Shown here one piece after another: positions 6,407 through 9,833 of a stretch of 9,833 bases of DNA. Positions within the stretch are counted from its first letter, which is position 1. Every line of letters starts with the position of its first letter. Source of the DNA: Cytophagaceae bacterium (GTDB taxonomy: Bacteria; Bacteroidota; Bacteroidia; Cytophagales; Flexibacteraceae); assembly GCA_947464365.1 (NCBI GenBank), contig CANHWS010000117.1, positions 1 to 9,833 on the forward strand, written 5' to 3'. The notes beneath the pieces were generated by a model. It did not search any database. It was not told the DNA's origin and was given only the letters and a program-made list of their open reading frames with translations. Both the position numbers and the translations under genes were made by a program.

Positions 6407-6426
6407 TATACCAACCGATTTGTCGA

Positions 6427-7392
6427 TTAGCGACGATTGTCATCTCCAGACATCATGCTCAGGTAGCTATGATAGCGCGTCTGTGCGATGCGGCCAGCGT
6501 TGACAGCATCAATCACCACACAGCCGGGTTCATTGATATGCTGGCAGTTATGGAACCTACATTGACCTAACAGCGCACGCATTTCGGGGAAAAAGTGGGC
6601 CATTTCTGTATTGTCAATCTCGGCAATACCTAGCTCTTTTATTCCGGGGGTATCGATCAGATAAGTTTGCTCATCGATCTGGAACATTTCGGCAAAGGTG
6701 GTTGTGTGTTTGCCCTTTTCAGCAAAGTCACTTACCTCTTGGGTCCTGAGGTCTAGCCCCGGGAATAAGGCATTCGCCAAGGATGATTTACCCACCCCAG
6801 AGTGACCCGACAGCAATGATGTTTTGCCAGATAGGATTTCCTTAAGTTCCTCTAGACCTTGGCCACTGACTGTGCTGGTCAGGATGGTACGGCAGCCTGC
6901 TTTGTCATAGACCGAGCATAGCCACTTGGCCACGTCGAGATCTTCGCCCTCTAGCAGGTCTGTTTTGTTAAAGATGACAACGGTCGGGATGCCAAAACTC
7001 TCGGCACTAACCACAAACCGATCGATAAAGCCAGTGCTAGTCCGGGGCATAAACAAGGACGTAACGACGATCGCCTGGTCTAGGTTGCTCGCGATCAGAT
7101 GGGCATGGCCTGTTTTATGGACCGACTTGCGCACCAAGTAGTTGATCCGGTCACTGATGCCAGTGATCATGACCGTGCCTTCGGCTTCATCTTCGAGTAT
7201 ATACGTCACTTGGTCACCCACTGCTATAGGGTTGGTGACTTTGAGGCCACTTACCTTGAATTTGCCTCTGAGGCGTCCCCGGACGATGGACCCTGTTTCA
7301 GTCTTGATCCAGTACCAAGAGCCTGTAGACTTAAAAATCCGACCTGAGTATGTTGCTGAGATGTCTTTTGTTTGTTCCTTCACTAGGTTCAA
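6427..7392 (-). CDS. rsgA: Ribosome small-subunit-dependent GTPase A
   Basis: The protein has 321 aa. It is a late 30S-assembly GTPase whose activity is stimulated by the small subunit. The N-terminal OB fold spans about 15-85 (GRIFKSTGSWY, GDQVTY). The GTPase motifs occur in circularly permuted order, which defines the family: NKTD (G4, 142-145), then GHSGVGKSSL (G1, 196-205), KGKHTTT (about 226-232) and DTPG (G3, 247-250). The C-terminal zinc knuckle uses C278, C283, H285 and C291. No ATG is available before the OB fold. The frame opens after a stop at 7419-7417, leaving TTG at 7392 or GTG at 7383 as the start. The longer form is given, but GTG (318 aa) is plausible because GACCTTTG (7397-7390), a near -7 box, overlaps the TTG. 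It converges with lipB and diverges from the phosphoribosyltransferase gene. Confidence 0.95.
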   Translation of the reverse strand: MNLVKEQTKDISATYSGRIFKSTGSWYWIKTETGSIVRGRLRGKFKVSGLKVTNPIAVGDQVTYILEDEAEGTVMITGISDRINYLVRKSVHKTGHAHLIASNLDQAIVVTSLFMPRTSTGFIDRFVVSAESFGIPTVVIFNKTDLLEGEDLDVAKWLCSVYDKAGCRTILTSTVSGQGLEELKEILSGKTSLLSGHSGVGKSSLANALFPGLDLRTQEVSDFAEKGKHTTTFAEMFQIDEQTYLIDTPGIKELGIAEIDNTEMAHFFPEMRALLGQCRFHNCQHINEPGCVVIDAVNAGRIAQTRYHSYLSMMSGDDNRR

Positions 7393-7548
7393 AGGTCGAT
7401 ATTTTCGTCCAGATAATCAGTGCAAGACTAAAGTCTGGGTTTGCGCCCTAAAAAAACATATTTTGCATCTGTTTCCTAAACGACGATTTTAAACTCCCAA
7501 TCCCTAAATATCCTTCATTGACTATCATTGACTCTTAGCAAACTGATT
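7393..7548. promoter_or_regulatory. Divergent intergenic region between rsgA and the phosphoribosyltransferase
   Basis: These 156 bp should carry promoters for both flanking genes. Visible are a small inverted repeat AGACT-AA-AGTCT (7425-7436), A- and T-rich stretches around 7450-7495, and a tandem direct repeat TCATTGACT at 7515-7523 and 7525-7533, just upstream of the plus-strand gene. I found no TTG-N19-TAnnTTTG pair on either strand. The near -7 box GACCTTTG at 7397-7390 (minus) has only a CTG 20 bp upstream. Confidence 0.4.
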
Positions 7549-8067
7549 ATGCGTTTTGATACTGACTCCAAATTGCAGATCCTGACAGCCAGCCAAATGC
7601 ACCAAAAGGTGAAGCGGATGGCAGTCGAGATCTACGAACGTAATTTTGATTTTGCAGAAGTGACCATTGTAGGTATTAGCCACGAGGGTTACGTGTTATC
7701 CAATCTATTGTCTGCTGAGATTAGTCGCATATCGCCGATCAAGGTTCAACAGGCCAAACTTACCTTGGACAAAACCGCTTTATCCCAACCAGCAGTTGGG
7801 CTTGACATCGATCTGGCCGAACTAGCTGGCAAACCGTTGATTTTGGTTGATGATGTACTGAACACTGGTCGAACACTTTGGTTTGCACTTAACCCCTTCA
7901 CTGCAATAGCCTTGCCCAAAATTGAGGTTGCAGTGATGGTCGCCCGCAACCATAGCCTCTTCCCGATCAAGGCTGACATTGTTGGTTATGGCATCAGTAC
8001 CACCCTCAGTAACCATGTCAAAGTCGTGATGGATGATGCTGAGACCATGGGGGCCTATCTGATCTAG
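7549..8067 (+). CDS. PyrR-like phosphoribosyltransferase family protein
   Basis: The protein has 172 aa from the ATG at 7549. A TTG at 7528 would add seven residues and is less likely. It is a type I phosphoribosyltransferase fold. The PRPP-binding motif ILVDDVLNTGRTL is at 98-110, preceded by the beta strand TIVGISHEGYVLS (39-51) that forms the pyrophosphate loop region. The tail ARNHSLFPIKADIVGYGISTTL (132-153) aligns in pattern with the DRGHRELPIRADYIG part of Bacillus PyrR, the pyr-operon attenuation protein with uracil phosphoribosyltransferase activity. Two active-site parts differ: the KTRG-type loop reads SHEG, and the flexible TLYRDD segment reads TLDKTA (71-76). No pyrimidine gene is nearby, so I leave the substrate open. 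It lies 102 bp upstream of comEC on the same strand. Confidence 0.85.
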   Translation: MRFDTDSKLQILTASQMHQKVKRMAVEIYERNFDFAEVTIVGISHEGYVLSNLLSAEISRISPIKVQQAKLTLDKTALSQPAVGLDIDLAELAGKPLILVDDVLNTGRTLWFALNPFTAIALPKIEVAVMVARNHSLFPIKADIVGYGISTTLSNHVKVVMDDAETMGAYLI

Positions 8068-8169
8068 CTGTCTTCTGTTGATGCACTTTTGCGGTGCTAT
8101 GGTGCACTGGGTGACATCCGTTATGCAGTCATCAATCAATAGAACCGCAGCCCGTTACTAATCTGCGAG

Positions 8170-9833
8170 ATGGATAAACCTACCTCCAAAGCTCCTGCCA
8201 GTAAACGTAAACGAACAGTTATACCAGCTGTGATGGTCCAGGTTTGGCCACCTTTATTGGTAATAGCCATTGGTATGGCCGTTGGTGTTGGTGGGGTTTA
8301 TGCTGGCTGGTTTATGCCAATTCCTGGCAATCCATGGTTTTGGGGATTTGTTTTGGTCCTGCTGCTCTTCTGCTTTTGGTGGCTGAATGCCAGGCGGACC
8401 ATGAGGGCCTCCAGAATCTTTGATTTAGGGGCCTTACTGATCAGTTTGTTTTTTGGGATTGTGGTAGCACAGCAACAACAGGAGCAACGAGCGATGCAAC
8501 CCAAGCTGCCACCTCTTGTCCATATAAGAGGCGTTCTGGGGCTTGTGGTCTCAGACACGATCACTAAGGCAAGTGGGATTACCATGACGTTACGACTTTT
8601 AGCAGTCGAGCAAGCAGATCCTGCTCATAATCCTCATTGGCAGCACCTAGATACCGCGGTTTTGGTTCAGGCTACTGTACAACGACCGAAACTCAGAGAC
8701 AATATTGGGTTCGGATATGGTGATACTGTTCTGATCAGAGCACCTATAAGGAAGGTAACTACTGGGATGTTACCCAATATCAGCATTGGAGGTTTTGATT
8801 ATGGGAAATACCTTCAGGTGCAAGGTGTTTATTATCAAACAAAGGTTGAAGATGGGCAATATCAGGTACTTGTTGGGCACCCCGTATGGTACCAAATACG
8901 TGCTCACCTGCTCCGGGCTCGTGCTTGGTTACAAAAAGGGATCCTGACCCAATTGCCTGCTGGCAATGCACGTGGCCTAGTTTTAGGTCTAGCCTTGGGG
9001 CTTCGTCAAGGCATTGATAAGGCCGCAGCCGATGACTTTTCGGTTACGGGTACTGCTCATGTCTTGTCAGTGTCGGGGATGCATACCATGGTTTTCTTTA
9101 ATGTCCTTTCGGGCATTGCTCTACTCATCGGAGGTAGCAATAAACGGCATAGGGGCTTTTGGGTCTGGGGTTGTATTGTGGTCTTATGGCTCTATGTCGT
9201 TATATCGGGCCTTTCGCCAGCTGCCGTCCGAGCTGTAGCGATGACAACGGTGATGTTGGTCGGCCAGTCCATCAGTCGGCAAACCAATATGCTCAATAGC
9301 CTCGGTTTGGCCGTTTGGGTCATGTTGATGACCGATCCTAGCCTCATTACGCAGCCGAGTTTCCAGCTTAGTGTTGCAGGATGTGTGGGGCTCGCAACTT
9401 TAGGGCAAACATGGTCCGCCTATTGGCGCCCTGACCACCTATTACTTAGACTGGCTTGGGAGACAGGTGCCATCACTTTGGCGGCCACTATTTTAACCCT
9501 GCCGATCAGTATTTACCACTTTGGGCAGGTGCCACTCCTTTTCTTACCCGCTAACATTCTTGTCGGCGGGCTTTCTTCAGTCCTGACCGTCCTAAGTATT
9601 GCACTTTCGGTCATGGGCCAATTGCCAGTTTTGGGTTGGGTTTTGGCCCAGGTATCCATTGTAATTGCTAGCGTAATTTTATGGCTGGTGGATACCTTGG
9701 CCTTTGTACCGATTGCATCCTTAAAAGTTCGAGTAGGGGATATGACCCTAACTGCAATCCTTGGTTTAGGTGTCTTTGTTTTGTTTCAGTGGTGGTGGCA
9801 TCGGCAACGATGGGCTGGTTATGTCTTGCTAAC
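8170..9833 (+). CDS. comEC: ComEC/Rec2-family competence protein, partial (C-terminus beyond right edge)
   Basis: The ATG is at 8170 and 554 codons are open to the edge. ComEC forms the inner-membrane channel that takes up single-stranded DNA during natural transformation. The N-terminus is basic (KRKR), followed by hydrophobic segments near 26-46, 57-72 and 84-100. The soluble OB-fold-like N-terminal region (DUF4131) lies at about 115-240 and ends in GGFDYGKYLQVQGVYYQ. The Competence domain begins near 267, with the conserved LVLGLALGLRQGI (270-282), GTAHVLSVSGMHTM (294-307), ISGLSPAAVRA (345-355) and QPSFQLSVAG (395-404). Many further membrane segments follow up to the edge. Full-length Bacteroidota ComEC is usually about 650-750 aa, so roughly 100-200 residues are missing. 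I cannot see whether a metallo-beta-lactamase domain follows. I found no stop or frameshift in the visible part. It follows the phosphoribosyltransferase gene by 102 bp, and possible co-transcription is untested. Confidence 0.93.
   Translation, partial: MDKPTSKAPASKRKRTVIPAVMVQVWPPLLVIAIGMAVGVGGVYAGWFMPIPGNPWFWGFVLVLLLFCFWWLNARRTMRASRIFDLGALLISLFFGIVVAQQQQEQRAMQPKLPPLVHIRGVLGLVVSDTITKASGITMTLRLLAVEQADPAHNPHWQHLDTAVLVQATVQRPKLRDNIGFGYGDTVLIRAPIRKVTTGMLPNISIGGFDYGKYLQVQGVYYQTKVEDGQYQVLVGHPVWYQIRAHLLRARAWLQKGILTQLPAGNARGLVLGLALGLRQGIDKAAADDFSVTGTAHVLSVSGMHTMVFFNVLSGIALLIGGSNKRHRGFWVWGCIVVLWLYVVISGLSPAAVRAVAMTTVMLVGQSISRQTNMLNSLGLAVWVMLMTDPSLITQPSFQLSVAGCVGLATLGQTWSAYWRPDHLLLRLAWETGAITLAATILTLPISIYHFGQVPLLFLPANILVGGLSSVLTVLSIALSVMGQLPVLGWVLAQVSIVIASVILWLVDTLAFVPIASLKVRVGDMTLTAILGLGVFVLFQWWWHRQRWAGYVLL

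Noticed and set aside
6407..6426. Possible bidirectional terminator between the convergent lipB and rsgA stops
   Set aside because: The only pairing is a 4-bp GTCG/CGAC stem overlapping the rsgA stop, with no T tract on either side.
7384..7397. GGTTCAAAGGTCG, looked at as a tRNA T-arm
   Set aside because: There is no acceptor stem, D-arm or anticodon arm at the proper distance on either strand; it is the start region of rsgA.
7142..7492. 116-aa plus-strand ORF over the 5' part of rsgA
   Set aside because: It is antisense to the well-defined OB fold of RsgA and has no recognisable features.
8298..8585. 95-aa minus-strand ORF with a Cys-rich stretch
   Set aside because: The Cys run is the complement of the CAGCAACAACAG-type Gln codons of comEC, and the comEC frame is continuous across it.
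1..9833. CRISPR arrays, insertion sequences, attachment sites, rRNA, and defence or secondary-metabolite cassettes
   Set aside because: I saw no regularly spaced repeats, transposase or integrase reading frames, terminal inverted repeats with target duplications, or RNA gene signatures. All long frames are explained by ordinary chromosomal genes.

Overview
The window looks like ordinary chromosome from a member of the Bacteroidota. Three observations support this. A secreted protease carries a C-terminal type IX secretion (Por) sorting domain with a YPNPSNEG motif. Genes lack clear Shine-Dalgarno sites. The best promoter matches are of the Bacteroidota -33/-7 type (TTG, 19 bp, TAnnTTTG). Base composition is near 50% GC by eye. 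I cannot fix the order or genus from this sequence.

Layout. Positions 1-234 (minus) hold the N-terminal part of a SlyD-like FKBP prolyl isomerase that runs off the left edge. Positions 399-1730 (minus) encode a secreted M43-family zinc metalloprotease. Positions 1976-4282 (minus) form the cluster acpP - fabF - rnc (acyl carrier protein, beta-ketoacyl-ACP synthase II, ribonuclease III), read from right to left. A terminator-like hairpin lies between acpP and fabF. A 310 bp divergent intergenic region (4283-4592) carries a credible promoter for each flanking gene. On the plus strand follow a SIS-domain phosphoglucose/phosphomannose isomerase (4593-5588) and lipB, the octanoyltransferase (5678-6406). 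rsgA, the circularly permuted ribosome-assembly GTPase, converges on lipB from the minus strand (6427-7392). Divergent from rsgA are a PyrR-like phosphoribosyltransferase (7549-8067, plus) and then a comEC homologue (8170 to the right edge, plus), which is truncated by the window.

How the genes work together. acpP and fabF act together in fatty-acid elongation. lipB uses octanoyl-ACP, so it draws on the same ACP pool, although it is a separate transcription unit. rnc and rsgA both act on ribosomal RNA or ribosome maturation. The isomerase links glucose-6-P, mannose-6-P and fructose-6-P. ComEC is the inner-membrane channel for single-stranded DNA during natural transformation. The FKBP and the metalloprotease are neighbours on the same strand but have no shown functional link.

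I found no mobile element, CRISPR array, tRNA, rRNA or defence-type cassette. I see no good candidate for an undescribed multi-gene system. The points worth a second look are regulatory structures and a phosphoribosyltransferase whose active-site loops diverge from PyrR.
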